A DNA stretch of 64,000 bases from UMGS363 sp051881815 (GTDB taxonomy: Bacteria; Bacillota; Clostridia; Oscillospirales; Ruminococcaceae), in NCBI GenBank assembly GCA_051881815.1, contig JBJEQP010000083.1, positions 62,001-126,000 on the forward strand. The letters are read 5' to 3'. Below, one piece after another: positions 34,263 to 42,083 of the stretch (within the stretch, counting starts at the first letter, position 1; every line of letters starts with the position of its first letter). The translations under genes and the position numbers were made by a program. The notes beneath the pieces were generated by a model that was given only the letters and a program-made list of their open reading frames with translations, did not search any database and was not told the DNA's origin.

Positions 34263-35417
34263 TCAATAGAGGAACTTCATAAGCTTGGACTTTTCTGCAG
34301 CAAATTCCTCATCATCCAGCAAGCCGCTGTCGTGCATGGATTTAAGCTTCTTAACAGCAGTCTGGAAATCTTCAAGCGACATCTTCTCTCCTGCCTTCGG
34401 AGTTGGGATATCAGCGGCAGCTGCCGACTTTGTTTCAGCCTTTTCTGCCTTCGGCTCGGACTTCGGAGCTTCCATAACGGGAGCCGGCTGCTTCGGTGCT
34501 TCGGTCTTATGTGTAACAACGATCTTCGGTTCTTCGATAACGTCTTCGTCCACTTCAACAACACCTATCGCTTCAATAGTTTCGCTCGGGATGAAGCCGG
34601 GGTTCTCAACAGCCTGTGCTTCGGGAAGATCGGATGTATCGGGGATAACTATCTCATCAAAGGAATCGGAGCTCGGAGCTTCGGGAGCTGCTTCTTCAGC
34701 TTCTTCAAGTGCGGAAACATCAGCCTCGGGAGCTGCCTCGAGAATGCTGTCGATCTTGACCGCATCGGAGCGCTTTACAGCAGGCTCTTCAACAACAGGC
34801 TCTTCCTTAACGGGTTCAGCCTTTACAGGTTCTTCCTTAACAGGCTCCTCTGCCTTTTTCTCGGGAACGATAGGTGCAAAATCATCAAGTCCGAGGATAT
34901 CGGCAACGGTGAAGTCACCGCTCTTCTTTGTATTCTTGTCATGATCGGCCGTAGCATTCAGGAATTCTTCATCAGCAGCCTTCTTGATACGTTCACGCTC
35001 TCTCCGTCTTTCTTCTTCGCTCGGCTGTTCCCTCGGAGCGTGTTTTCTGTCGTAATCTGCCTTTGCGTCGTTTATAAGGCGCATAACCTCCTCCGCATTC
35101 GGAAAATGAGGAAGAATGATCCTCTTTCTTGACGGAACGCCCCTTTCGACCTCATCGCACTGAACGTTGATAGGCAGGCTCTTGTTATTGTTGTTGATCG
35201 AAATCTTTGTGATATCTTCAAGACCGCATACATACTTTCCGTATTCGGGATCATCTTCCTTTGTTCCCTTCTGAACGCAGATATAGCCTGCGCCGTAAAT
35301 ATGTGCGGCAGTTATAGTAACGGTGATATCGAGCGGCTTTGAGAAAACGCTTTCCTTATAGATCGTTTCAAAGCTCGCAAGCTTTTTTTCACTGTAAACA
35401 TTTGTCTGATCGTCCAT
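34263..35417 (-). CDS. PH-like/SHOCT domain protein with acidic low-complexity middle
   Basis: 384 residues. N-terminal about 1-125 is beta-rich (ITAAHIYGAGYICVQKGTK, ITKISINNNNKSLPINVQCD) and ends RRIILPHFPNAEEVMRLINDAKA-like, in the manner of bacterial PH folds. Residues about 185-335 are Pro/Glu/Val repeats of the type EEPVKEEPVKAEPVKEEPV and acidic spacers. The last 35 residues (MSLEDFQTAVKKLKSMHDSG, LLDDEEFAAEKSKLMKFL) form a SHOCT module, a short oligomerisation domain. Function unknown; the layout suggests a soluble scaffold. Own promoter upstream. Confidence 0.8.
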   Translation of the reverse strand: MDDQTNVYSEKKLASFETIYKESVFSKPLDITVTITAAHIYGAGYICVQKGTKEDDPEYGKYVCGLEDITKISINNNNKSLPINVQCDEVERGVPSRKRIILPHFPNAEEVMRLINDAKADYDRKHAPREQPSEEERRRERERIKKAADEEFLNATADHDKNTKKSGDFTVADILGLDDFAPIVPEKKAEEPVKEEPVKAEPVKEEPVVEEPAVKRSDAVKIDSILEAAPEADVSALEEAEEAAPEAPSSDSFDEIVIPDTSDLPEAQAVENPGFIPSETIEAIGVVEVDEDVIEEPKIVVTHKTEAPKQPAPVMEAPKSEPKAEKAETKSAAAADIPTPKAGEKMSLEDFQTAVKKLKSMHDSGLLDDEEFAAEKSKLMKFLY

Positions 35418-35513
35418 TTATAACACCACTTTCAATAATATACTGACAGCAAAGCAGGGAAAGTCTGCAAAAATGCCGTCCGCAAACGTATTATCAAAAA
35501 ATACTTCACAAGT

Positions 35514-35542
35514 ATTATAGCATATTTTCTAACATTAGTCAA
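35514..35542 (-). promoter_or_regulatory. Promoter of SHOCT gene
   Basis: Minus strand TTGACT (35542-35537), 17-base spacer, TATAAT (35519-35514). It lies in the 388-base spacer 35418-35805, which otherwise holds only AT-rich sequence and the divergent promoter at 35740. Confidence 0.85.
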
Positions 35543-35739
35543 ATAATATTAATAAAAACAAATATAGAATTTAGGCATTGTTTTTTAGCTATTTAGACAA
35601 AAAAGTGCTTAACGCCGTTTTTTATTTTTATGTGGTATTCCAAAAAATAGTCACGGCATTATTATATGTACTTTTCGTCCAAAAATCCCTGCCGCAAAAG
35701 CCTAATTTGCCGAAAATATGAGTTAAATATTTTTTTGTG

Positions 35740-35768
35740 TAGACAACGGCATAAAAATGGTATATAAT
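35740..35768 (+). promoter_or_regulatory. Promoter of uridine-kinase-like gene
   Basis: TAGACA (35740-35745), 17-base spacer, TATAAT (35763-35768). Confidence 0.8.
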
Positions 35769-35805
35769 AAGCATAGTGACAAATTCTTCTGAAAGGTTGT
35801 TTGGA

Positions 35806-36747
35806 ATGGAACTCAATTATATAAACACAACAAACATCAACTCGGGTATTGAAAATGATACAGAGGGCTTTATCAGAAGCTCCGAGGACATTTACCGGCA
35901 GCAGCTGCGGACAGCCGCCGAAAAAATATATATGAACCGTGAGGAAAGACCGCTCGTTCTGCTCTCGGGTCCTTCCGGTTCGGGAAAAACCACAACTGCG
36001 CTTCGTATCGCAAGGCTTCTCGGGCAGAAGGGTCTGATGGTTCACACGCTTTCAATGGATAACTATTTTCTCCCTGCAGACGCAGGAGAGTTCCCCGTCG
36101 ACGAGGACGGCAAGCCCGACCTTGAATCACCGTACAGACTTGATATCCCGATGTTTTCCGAGCATCTTGAAAAGCTTTCAAAGGGAGAACCGGTCGAGAT
36201 GCCTGTCTTTGACTTCACAACGCAGTCACGCTCCGATTTTATCCCCGTTGCAAGAAAAAGCAACGAGATCATCATTATCGAGGGCATTCACGCATTGAAC
36301 CCCGAAGTAACGGGCGATTCGGACGACTTCACGACCTGTATGTATGTCAGCGTAAGAACAAGAATACGCACAAGGTTCGGCTATACTCTCCACCCGAGAA
36401 AAATAAGGCTTATGCGCCGCTTGAACCGTGACCGCCTTTTCCGCAGCCGCAGCCTTGAAGATATTTTCGATATGTTCCGCAGCGTTACAAACGGCGAAGA
36501 AAAATACATCATGCCATACAAAAAACGTGCGACTATCGAGATCGACTCGTTCATCCCGTACGAAGCGTCCGTTTATGCAAAGATGCTGAAAAATGATGTT
36601 GAAAACAACCGTGAAGCCTTTGCGGCTATTGAAGACGGAGATGTTATGCTCAAGGTATTGAGCGAGCTTGAGCCGCTTTCGGAGGAGCTTGTTCCGTCCG
36701 ATTCGCTCGTCCGTGAGTTCATCGGCGGCAGCAGCCTTAACTATTGA
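35806..36747 (+). CDS. Uridine kinase-like P-loop phosphotransferase
   Basis: 313 residues. An N-terminal segment about 1-45, then Walker A VLLSGPSGSGKTTTALRIAR, the substrate-binding stretch HTLSMDNYFLPADAGEFPVD and DFTTQSRSDF, Walker B-like IIIIEGIHALNP, and a C-terminal lid (RIRTRFGYTLHPRKIRLMRR). This is the uridine kinase/phosphoribulokinase family pattern, in the form found in Clostridia where uridine kinases carry an extra N-terminal region. Its substrate is not proven. ATG at 35806 with GAAAGG 9 bases upstream. rsmI follows by 17 bases. Confidence 0.85.
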   Translation: MELNYINTTNINSGIENDTEGFIRSSEDIYRQQLRTAAEKIYMNREERPLVLLSGPSGSGKTTTALRIARLLGQKGLMVHTLSMDNYFLPADAGEFPVDEDGKPDLESPYRLDIPMFSEHLEKLSKGEPVEMPVFDFTTQSRSDFIPVARKSNEIIIIEGIHALNPEVTGDSDDFTTCMYVSVRTRIRTRFGYTLHPRKIRLMRRLNRDRLFRSRSLEDIFDMFRSVTNGEEKYIMPYKKRATIEIDSFIPYEASVYAKMLKNDVENNREAFAAIEDGDVMLKVLSELEPLSEELVPSDSLVREFIGGSSLNY

Positions 36748-36764
36748 TATATACGGAGTAAAAA

Positions 36765-37598
36765 ATGGCAGGAAAATTATACGTTGTCGGAACGCCGATA
36801 GGAAACCTCGGGGATATGACCTACCGTGCGGTCGAAACGCTGGAAAAGGTTGATTTTATCTGTGCCGAGGACACAAGAGTCACCCTGAAGCTTCTGAATT
36901 ATTTTGATATAAAGAACAAGCTTGTGAGCTTCCATGAGCATTCGTCGCGGCAGATATGCGAGGGCATAGTTTCGCGCATAATCGGGGGCGAGAACTGCGC
37001 TGTTGTTTCGGATGCAGGTATGCCCTGCATCTCCGATCCGGGAGCCGATCTTATTGCACTCTGCGTTGAAAACGGCATTGATACCGAGGTCGTTCCCGGC
37101 CCTACGGCTATGGCTTCGGCGATCGCTCTTTCCAATATATCCTCATCAAGATTTGCATTTGAGGGATTCTTGTCCGTGACAAAAAAGCAGCGTTATGAGC
37201 ATCTTAAATCGGTCGCTCACGATCCGCACACGCTCGTTTTCTATGAAGCGCCGCACAAGCTTCTTGCAACGCTCAAAGATATGCTTGAATATTTCGGCGA
37301 CAGGAGGATATCTCTCTGCCGTGAGCTTACGAAGATACACGAAGAAGTCATCCGCACAACACTTTCCGAGGCTGTCGAAATGTACGAAGCAATGCCGCCG
37401 AAGGGCGAATTTGTTCTCGTTGTCGAGGGCTGCAGGGAGGAGAAAAGCACCGCTGCGCTCACGCTCGAGCAGGCTGCCGAACAGGCTCAAAAGCTCATTG
37501 ATTCCGGCGTTAAGCCGTCCGAAGCCTGCAAGGAAGCCGCAGCTGTGACAGGCTTCAAAAAGAGCGACATATACAGCTTTATAATTAAAACCATTTAA
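36765..37598 (+). CDS. rsmI: 16S rRNA (cytidine-1402-2'-O)-methyltransferase
   Basis: 277 residues of the tetrapyrrole methylase fold: KLYVVGTPIGNLGDMTYRAV at the start, FICAEDTRVTLKLL, VVSDAGMPCISDPG, PGPTAMASAIALSNI and FYEAPHKLLATLKDM. RsmI with RsmH modifies C1402 in the ribosomal P site. Ribosome site GGAG before the ATG at 36765, 17 bases after the kinase gene. The last codons and stop lie in the first arm of a long fold-back. Confidence 0.95.
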   Translation: MAGKLYVVGTPIGNLGDMTYRAVETLEKVDFICAEDTRVTLKLLNYFDIKNKLVSFHEHSSRQICEGIVSRIIGGENCAVVSDAGMPCISDPGADLIALCVENGIDTEVVPGPTAMASAIALSNISSSRFAFEGFLSVTKKQRYEHLKSVAHDPHTLVFYEAPHKLLATLKDMLEYFGDRRISLCRELTKIHEEVIRTTLSEAVEMYEAMPPKGEFVLVVEGCREEKSTAALTLEQAAEQAQKLIDSGVKPSEACKEAAAVTGFKKSDIYSFIIKTI

Positions 37599-37683
37599 AA
37601 ACTGTACAAAAAATCAAGCAAAAATCTCTCATATATGGATTTTGCGCAGATTTTTTGTCTACAGTTTAAATGGTTTTTAGTAT
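37589..37683 (+). repeat. Fold-back overlapping the rsmI stop
   Basis: Outer arms AAACCATTTAAAAACTGT and ACAGTTTAAATGGTTTT, inner CAAAAAATC / GATTTTTTG, loop about 35 bases with further weak pairing. The arm includes the stop codon of rsmI. It can act as a terminator (T-rich arms) but is much longer than one. Confidence 0.75.
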
Positions 37684-37704
37684 TATAGTCAACGGAGGCG
37701 CACA

Positions 37705-38346
37705 GTGAGAACTCATATTTTCGGAAGTGGTAGCACTCACATTTACATAGGCATCATAAAAGGTGAGCAAAGCACCGCCGAAGAGGTCTGCAAGCTTGCA
37801 AAGCAGCTTTCGGACGCTGATTTTGCACTTATTGCATTTGAAGCCGAAAACTGGAACGATGATCTTTCGCCGTGGGAAGCTCCTGCCGTTTTCGGGAACG
37901 AAGCCTTCGGCGGAAACGCTTCAAAGACGCTTGAAAAGCTAAAAAACACCGTCATCCCGAACGTTGAAAACAAGCTCGGCATACCCGAAAGGCGCTTTAT
38001 CGGCGGATACTCCCTTTCGGGACTTTTTGCGCTCTGGTGCTGCTGCGAAAGCGAGCTTTTTGACGGTGCCGCAAGCTGTTCGGGTTCGCTCTGGTTCCCG
38101 AAATTCTGCGAATATATTGAAGCAAGGCCTGTTCCGAACGGCATTTTCTATTTCAGCCTCGGCGACAAGGAAGCAAAGACAAAAAACAAGGTCATGTCAA
38201 CGGTTGAAGTCATGACCTTGAAGATATATAACAGATTTAATGAAGCGAACTCTTGCTGCAGGTTTGAATTCAACAGCGGCGGTCATTTCAAGGACTGCGC
38301 TCTGCGGCTTGCAAAGGGTACGGCTTTTCTTGCAGAAATGATTTGA
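37705..38346 (+). CDS. Alpha/beta hydrolase, esterase-like
   Basis: 213 residues with the nucleophile elbow FIGGYSLSGLFALWCC (GxSxSG, serine near residue 103), an acidic position in FSLGDKEAKT, and a C-terminal histidine in FNSGGHFKDCA. This matches the putative esterase (esterase D/IroE) group of serine hydrolases, cytoplasmic as no signal is present. The GTG at 37705 has GGAGG 7 bases upstream. Substrate unknown. Confidence 0.8.
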   Translation: MRTHIFGSGSTHIYIGIIKGEQSTAEEVCKLAKQLSDADFALIAFEAENWNDDLSPWEAPAVFGNEAFGGNASKTLEKLKNTVIPNVENKLGIPERRFIGGYSLSGLFALWCCCESELFDGAASCSGSLWFPKFCEYIEARPVPNGIFYFSLGDKEAKTKNKVMSTVEVMTLKIYNRFNEANSCCRFEFNSGGHFKDCALRLAKGTAFLAEMI

Positions 38347-38355
38347 ACTGTTATC

Positions 38356-38700
38356 TCAATCAAATATCTCAATGATTGCTTCAATAATAGATTTGAGTAT
38401 CGACAAAGTAACGACCGTACTTATAACAACCAATATGCCCTTTGCGTTTTTGTTTTTTTCTGCAGCTTTCGGCGACCGGCTGTATGTGGGGTTATACGGC
38501 TTGTAGCCCTCGGGGATATGTACACCCTCGCCGCGTTCCGTCCTGTCGTAGGTGACCTTATCGTGGGTATGACCGCTTAACGAATCGCAGTTTATAGCGG
38601 CATCGTTGGAAACGTAATCATCACCCCAAACGGCAGAGCCGCAATGCGAACAGAAGTCATCATCTCTGCTCATCTTATGGCAGTTTTTACAGTATGTCAT
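38356..38700 (-). CDS. Zinc-ribbon protein with C-terminal membrane helix
   Basis: 114 residues. Residues 4-21 form a zinc ribbon (CKNCHKMSRDDDFCSHCG), the middle is hydrophilic and low-complexity, and residues about 85-112 (GILVVISTVVTLSILKSIIE) form a transmembrane helix. Such zinc-ribbon tail-anchored proteins are common and uncharacterised in Clostridia. AAGGGG lies before the ATG. Convergent with the esterase gene, 9 bases apart. Confidence 0.75.
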   Translation of the reverse strand: MTYCKNCHKMSRDDDFCSHCGSAVWGDDYVSNDAAINCDSLSGHTHDKVTYDRTERGEGVHIPEGYKPYNPTYSRSPKAAEKNKNAKGILVVISTVVTLSILKSIIEAIIEIFD

Positions 38701-38724
38701 TTTATACCCCTTTCTGTTACAGAA

Positions 38725-38752
38725 AACGGCTGCATGAAAAAGTGCAGCCGTT
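38725..38752 (-). terminator. Terminator after aminotransferase
   Basis: Perfect 10-bp stem AACGGCTGCA / TGCAGCCGTT with 8-base loop; minus-strand T follows (TTTTC). Confidence 0.85.
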
Positions 38753-38772
38753 AATTTTTGTGTCGAAGATAT

Positions 38773-40053
38773 TTATTCTGCAAGAAGCTTTTCTGCGCTT
38801 GCGATCTTTACTGCGAGGCAGAAGATGCTGATAGCCTGTTCAAGCTCTGCGAGCGGTGGGAATGAGGGAGCAACTCTGATGTTCCTGTCATCGGGATCCT
38901 TCTTGTAAGGATATGTTGCACCTGCGCCCGTGAGAACAACTCCTGCTTCCTTGCAAAGCTCAACAACACGCTTTGCACAGCCGTTCAGAGTATAAACGGA
39001 GATGAAGTAACCGCCGTTCGGCTTGTGCCATGTAAGAATGCCGAGTTCGCCAAGCTCCTTTTCAAGCGTTTCAAGAACAAGAGCAAACTTTGGAGCGAGG
39101 ATAGCCTTGTGCTGCTCCATTTTAGCCTTGATGCCGTCGAAATTCTTGAAGTAGCGGACGTGACGGAGCTGGTTGATCTTATCGTAGCTGATATACTGCA
39201 TACCGAGGATCTTTTCGATCTGTGCGATATTAGCCTTTGAAGCTGCCATTACAGCAACGCCTGCGCCGGGGAAGCTGATCTTCGATGTTGAAGCGAATTC
39301 AAACACCATATCTTCCTTGCCTGTCTTCTTGCACTCGTCAAAGATATTGAGAAGTGTATCGGGTTTATCTGTGAGGTGGTGAACGCAGTAAGCGTTATCC
39401 CAGAAAATACGGAAATCCTTTGCCTTCGGGGAAAGATTTGCAAAACGCTTTACTGTTTCATCGGAATATGTGATGCCGTCGGGATTGGAATACATAGGTA
39501 CGCACCAGATACCCTTTATGGACTCATCTTCTGAAACAAGCTTTTCCACCATATCCATATCGGGGCCTGTCGAGGTCATCGGAACTGTTATCATTTCAAT
39601 GCCGAAGCTCTCGGTGATGCCGAAGTGACGGTCATAGCCGGGAGCAGGACAGAGAAACTTGACCTTGTCGAGCTTGCCCCAGGGCTTTTCGCTGCCGACA
39701 ACGCCGTGGCTCATTGCTCTTGCAACGGAATCATACATAAGTGAAAGGCTTGCGTTTCCGCCGACAATGATCATTTCGGGTTCAACTCCGAGCATATCGG
39801 CAAAAAGCTTCTTTGCTTCGGGAATACCTGTAAGACCGCCGTAGTTGCGTACATCGGTACCGTCCTCTGAATTCATATCGGACTTGCTGTTGAGCGTATC
39901 GAGCATATCCATTGTGAGATCGAGCTGATCTGCGCTCGGCTTTCCTCTTGCCATATTGAGCTTGAGTCCCTTTGCCTTGTAAGCCTCATAAGCCTTTTCA
40001 TTTTCAACCTTGAATTCTTCAAGCTGTGCCTTGTTCATTTCATTAAGCAACAT
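38773..40053 (-). CDS. PLP-dependent aminotransferase (aspartate aminotransferase-like, subgroup Ic type)
   Basis: 426 residues. N-terminal GLKLNMARGKPSADQLDLTM is the signature of the Asp_aminotransf family (PF12897 type). PLP-binding lysine lies in FEFASTSKISFPGAGVAVMA; IIVGGNASLSLMYDSVARAM near 100 and FWDNAYCVHHL near 215 carry cofactor contacts. Likely transfers amino groups between aspartate and 2-oxoglutarate. The mRNA start predicted near 40366 would give a ~310-base leader containing a 183-bp fold-back. Confidence 0.9.
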   Translation of the reverse strand: MLLNEMNKAQLEEFKVENEKAYEAYKAKGLKLNMARGKPSADQLDLTMDMLDTLNSKSDMNSEDGTDVRNYGGLTGIPEAKKLFADMLGVEPEMIIVGGNASLSLMYDSVARAMSHGVVGSEKPWGKLDKVKFLCPAPGYDRHFGITESFGIEMITVPMTSTGPDMDMVEKLVSEDESIKGIWCVPMYSNPDGITYSDETVKRFANLSPKAKDFRIFWDNAYCVHHLTDKPDTLLNIFDECKKTGKEDMVFEFASTSKISFPGAGVAVMAASKANIAQIEKILGMQYISYDKINQLRHVRYFKNFDGIKAKMEQHKAILAPKFALVLETLEKELGELGILTWHKPNGGYFISVYTLNGCAKRVVELCKEAGVVLTGAGATYPYKKDPDDRNIRVAPSFPPLAELEQAISIFCLAVKIASAEKLLAE

Positions 40054-40084
40054 AATGATCTTCCTTTCATTCCTCGGGATAAAT

Positions 40085-40267
40085 GGGGTTCTCTAAAAAC
40101 CGAGACTAAACAATACTTCGTATTGCTCGCAAATTTTCGTTATTGACTTTGTCCGGCTTCAAGGCAACAAACCGCAGTAATACTTGATGTATTGCAAGGT
40201 TTGTTAACGCAGAAGACGGGCGAAGTCATAGAAAATTTGCCAAGAAGGAGGTTTTTAGAGGTTCCCA
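40085..40267 (-). repeat. 183-bp branched fold-back in the aminotransferase leader
   Basis: Outer arms TTCTCTAAAAACC / GGTTTTTAGAGGTTC, then GCAAATTTTC / GAAAATTTGC, GACTT / AAGTC, AACAAACC / GGTTTGTT with TAATACTTGATGTATT inside, plus a separate hairpin CAATACTTCGTATTG. The repeated nested pairing gives a branched structure. It lies 32 bases upstream of the aminotransferase ATG and downstream of its promoter. Confidence 0.8.
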
Positions 40268-40372
40268 AAAGTTAAATTACACAAATTACAGTTGTTTTTT
40301 TGGTGAACTGTTATTCCCTCGAAAAACAGTTGTACTCCCTGAAAATACATTTTTGGATTCGCGCCGTATATT

Positions 40373-40401
40373 ATAATATAACATTTGAAAGGAAAATGCA
40401 A
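40373..40401 (-). promoter_or_regulatory. Promoter of aminotransferase
   Basis: Minus strand TTGCAT (40401-40396), 17-base spacer, TATTAT (40378-40373). Confidence 0.6.
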
Positions 40402-40461
40402 GTATTTTCAAAAGCTTTTGCATATTGTTAATATTTTATTCATTTATAATGATCAATGTCA

Positions 40462-41541
40462 CTATGTTAACTTTTCGGCGATCGCATAAAGATTTGTTTC
40501 CCAAGCAGGGATATAAAGCTGATGACGGACATATAGTTTCAGCTTTGGATTGATTCCAAGCAGCTGCAGCGGTATCGCAAAGAGGTCTTCATTTCGGTGA
40601 TAGAGCGCAGAAATGACGTTTGCTCCGCCGCCGATATGGCGCCTTGCCCCCTCTATCGCTTCACGCTCCGAGCCTTCAACATCCAGCTTGATGAGAGTGA
40701 CCTGCTCGGCGACTGCATTATCGACCGAGAGAGCCGTTGTTTCGATCTCGCCCTTTGATGAATTCTGCGACATTCTGCCCTCGTTTTTTGTGAAGCGCAG
40801 AACGGTGTCTTCATTCCACGCCGCTGCATTGAAAGCTGTTATATCGTGAAGCTGTTCGGTGTTTTTGCAAAGCTTGCGGAAGTTTTTCGGGTTCGGCTCA
40901 AAGGCATAGATATGGTCATAGCTGCCGTTTGCAGCTTCGGCAAATTCAAGCGCCGTATCGCCGTTATATGCGCCGAGATCAACGTATCTCTCCGACCTTC
41001 CGAGCTTAACGAGTGAACCATAGACCTCGCTTTTATCCGAAGTGCAGGCGTTTAAATACTCTATTTTGCCGCTGATCTTGAAATTTATCACATTTTCGTA
41101 TGTCCTGCGTGAAGCTTCATCCTCGAGCCTGTCGTAAACGGCTTCAAACTTCTCCCTGTTTTCACAATAATAATTGTAATCGAACAGACCGCCGCCTGCA
41201 ACGGGGACATCGGGCGCAAGCAGCAGATGCTTTTTTGCAATGCTGTTTACACGCTTATAAAGGCTTTCATAGCCTGCGGCGAATGCAAGAACAATAACAA
41301 AATCGTCAACGAGCTGCTCTATCTGCGAAAGCTTATGCACAAGATGCCCTTCAAAGCTGTGTCCTCTTACGAATTCATCGCTGGCAAAAAAGCCTGCTGT
41401 CGGGATATGATACTTCTCAAAGACGGAGAGTATCTTCAGCGCACCGTCGCCCATTCCGTAGATGAATATAGGCAGGTCGGTCTTCTGCAGGAACTCCCAG
41501 CAGCTTTCCTTTTCTTTTATTTCAAGAGTCTGTCCTGCCAT
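40462..41541 (-). CDS. FkbM family methyltransferase
   Basis: 359 residues. An N-terminal part about 1-140 with FIYGMGDGALKILSVFEKYH resembles the nucleotide-sugar/Rossmann-like domain often fused to FkbM enzymes. The C-terminal methyltransferase has motif I YVDLGAYNGDTALEFAE, IYAFEPNPKNFRKL, and TLIKLDVEGSEREAIEGARR. FkbM enzymes O-methylate sugars or natural products; the substrate is unknown. ATG at 41541 with AGGTGAG; it starts 4 bases after the PH-domain gene. Confidence 0.88.
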   Translation of the reverse strand: MAGQTLEIKEKESCWEFLQKTDLPIFIYGMGDGALKILSVFEKYHIPTAGFFASDEFVRGHSFEGHLVHKLSQIEQLVDDFVIVLAFAAGYESLYKRVNSIAKKHLLLAPDVPVAGGGLFDYNYYCENREKFEAVYDRLEDEASRRTYENVINFKISGKIEYLNACTSDKSEVYGSLVKLGRSERYVDLGAYNGDTALEFAEAANGSYDHIYAFEPNPKNFRKLCKNTEQLHDITAFNAAAWNEDTVLRFTKNEGRMSQNSSKGEIETTALSVDNAVAEQVTLIKLDVEGSEREAIEGARRHIGGGANVISALYHRNEDLFAIPLQLLGINPKLKLYVRHQLYIPAWETNLYAIAEKLT

Positions 41542-41545
41542 TATC

Positions 41546-41971
41546 TCACCTGTCGATATTGTCGTCATCATCGTCATCGCAGTCGCAATTGCAGTCGTGA
41601 TCTCCGAAATCTGCGCCGATCATATCTCTTCCGCGGACTCTGTAGCGGTCACGCTGGATATCAACGTTCTCTTCCAGCAGCTCCATAAAATCTCTCGGCG
41701 CTTTTATCGACTTGATCTCCTTCACGGGAGTATCGACATCACGGCAGTTTATCGTGACCGTTCCGCAGCCGAAAAGACGCTCGCCGAACGACATATTAAG
41801 GCTCTTGTCGGCGATTCGGTAAAGCTCCACCTCATCCTCATGGATATTGAAAAAGCCTGTCTGTGTGATAAGCTTCTTTTCGGTGAGGATATATCGTGTG
41901 AAAGAGAGCGGAAGACCGAGAAATGTTCTTTTTTTATCCGTCCAGATATAGTCGAAGTCTATTTTTGCCAT
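41546..41971 (-). CDS. Bacterial PH domain protein with His/Asp/Cys tail
   Basis: 141 residues. About 1-105 is a bacterial PH (YdbT-like) domain: FDYIWTDKKRTFLGLPLSFT, YILTEKKLITQTGFFNIHED and EVELYRIADKSLNMS, GTVTINCRDV. The C-terminus is a metal-binding-like tail HDCNCDCDDDDDDNIDR. No membrane segment. First gene of a two-gene unit with the FkbM gene, behind a consensus promoter. Role unknown. Confidence 0.85.
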   Translation of the reverse strand: MAKIDFDYIWTDKKRTFLGLPLSFTRYILTEKKLITQTGFFNIHEDEVELYRIADKSLNMSFGERLFGCGTVTINCRDVDTPVKEIKSIKAPRDFMELLEENVDIQRDRYRVRGRDMIGADFGDHDCNCDCDDDDDDNIDR

Positions 41972-42025
41972 AAAAATACCTCCAAAGGCGAATTTGTGTT
42001 TTTGTATAACATAATCAGTACTTTA

Positions 42026-42054
42026 ATTATAATATAATTAATAAGATATGTCAA
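42026..42054 (-). promoter_or_regulatory. Promoter of PH-domain and FkbM genes
   Basis: Minus strand full consensus TTGACA (42054-42049), 17-base spacer, TATAAT (42031-42026). Confidence 0.88.
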
Positions 42055-42083
42055 CGAAATAAATCAGAACCGAGGTCTTTTTT

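Noticed and set aside
34332..35132. Open frame antisense to the SHOCT gene (266 codons)
   Set aside because: Opposite strand of low-complexity Pro/Glu codons, which rarely give stops in antisense; no motif or ribosome site.
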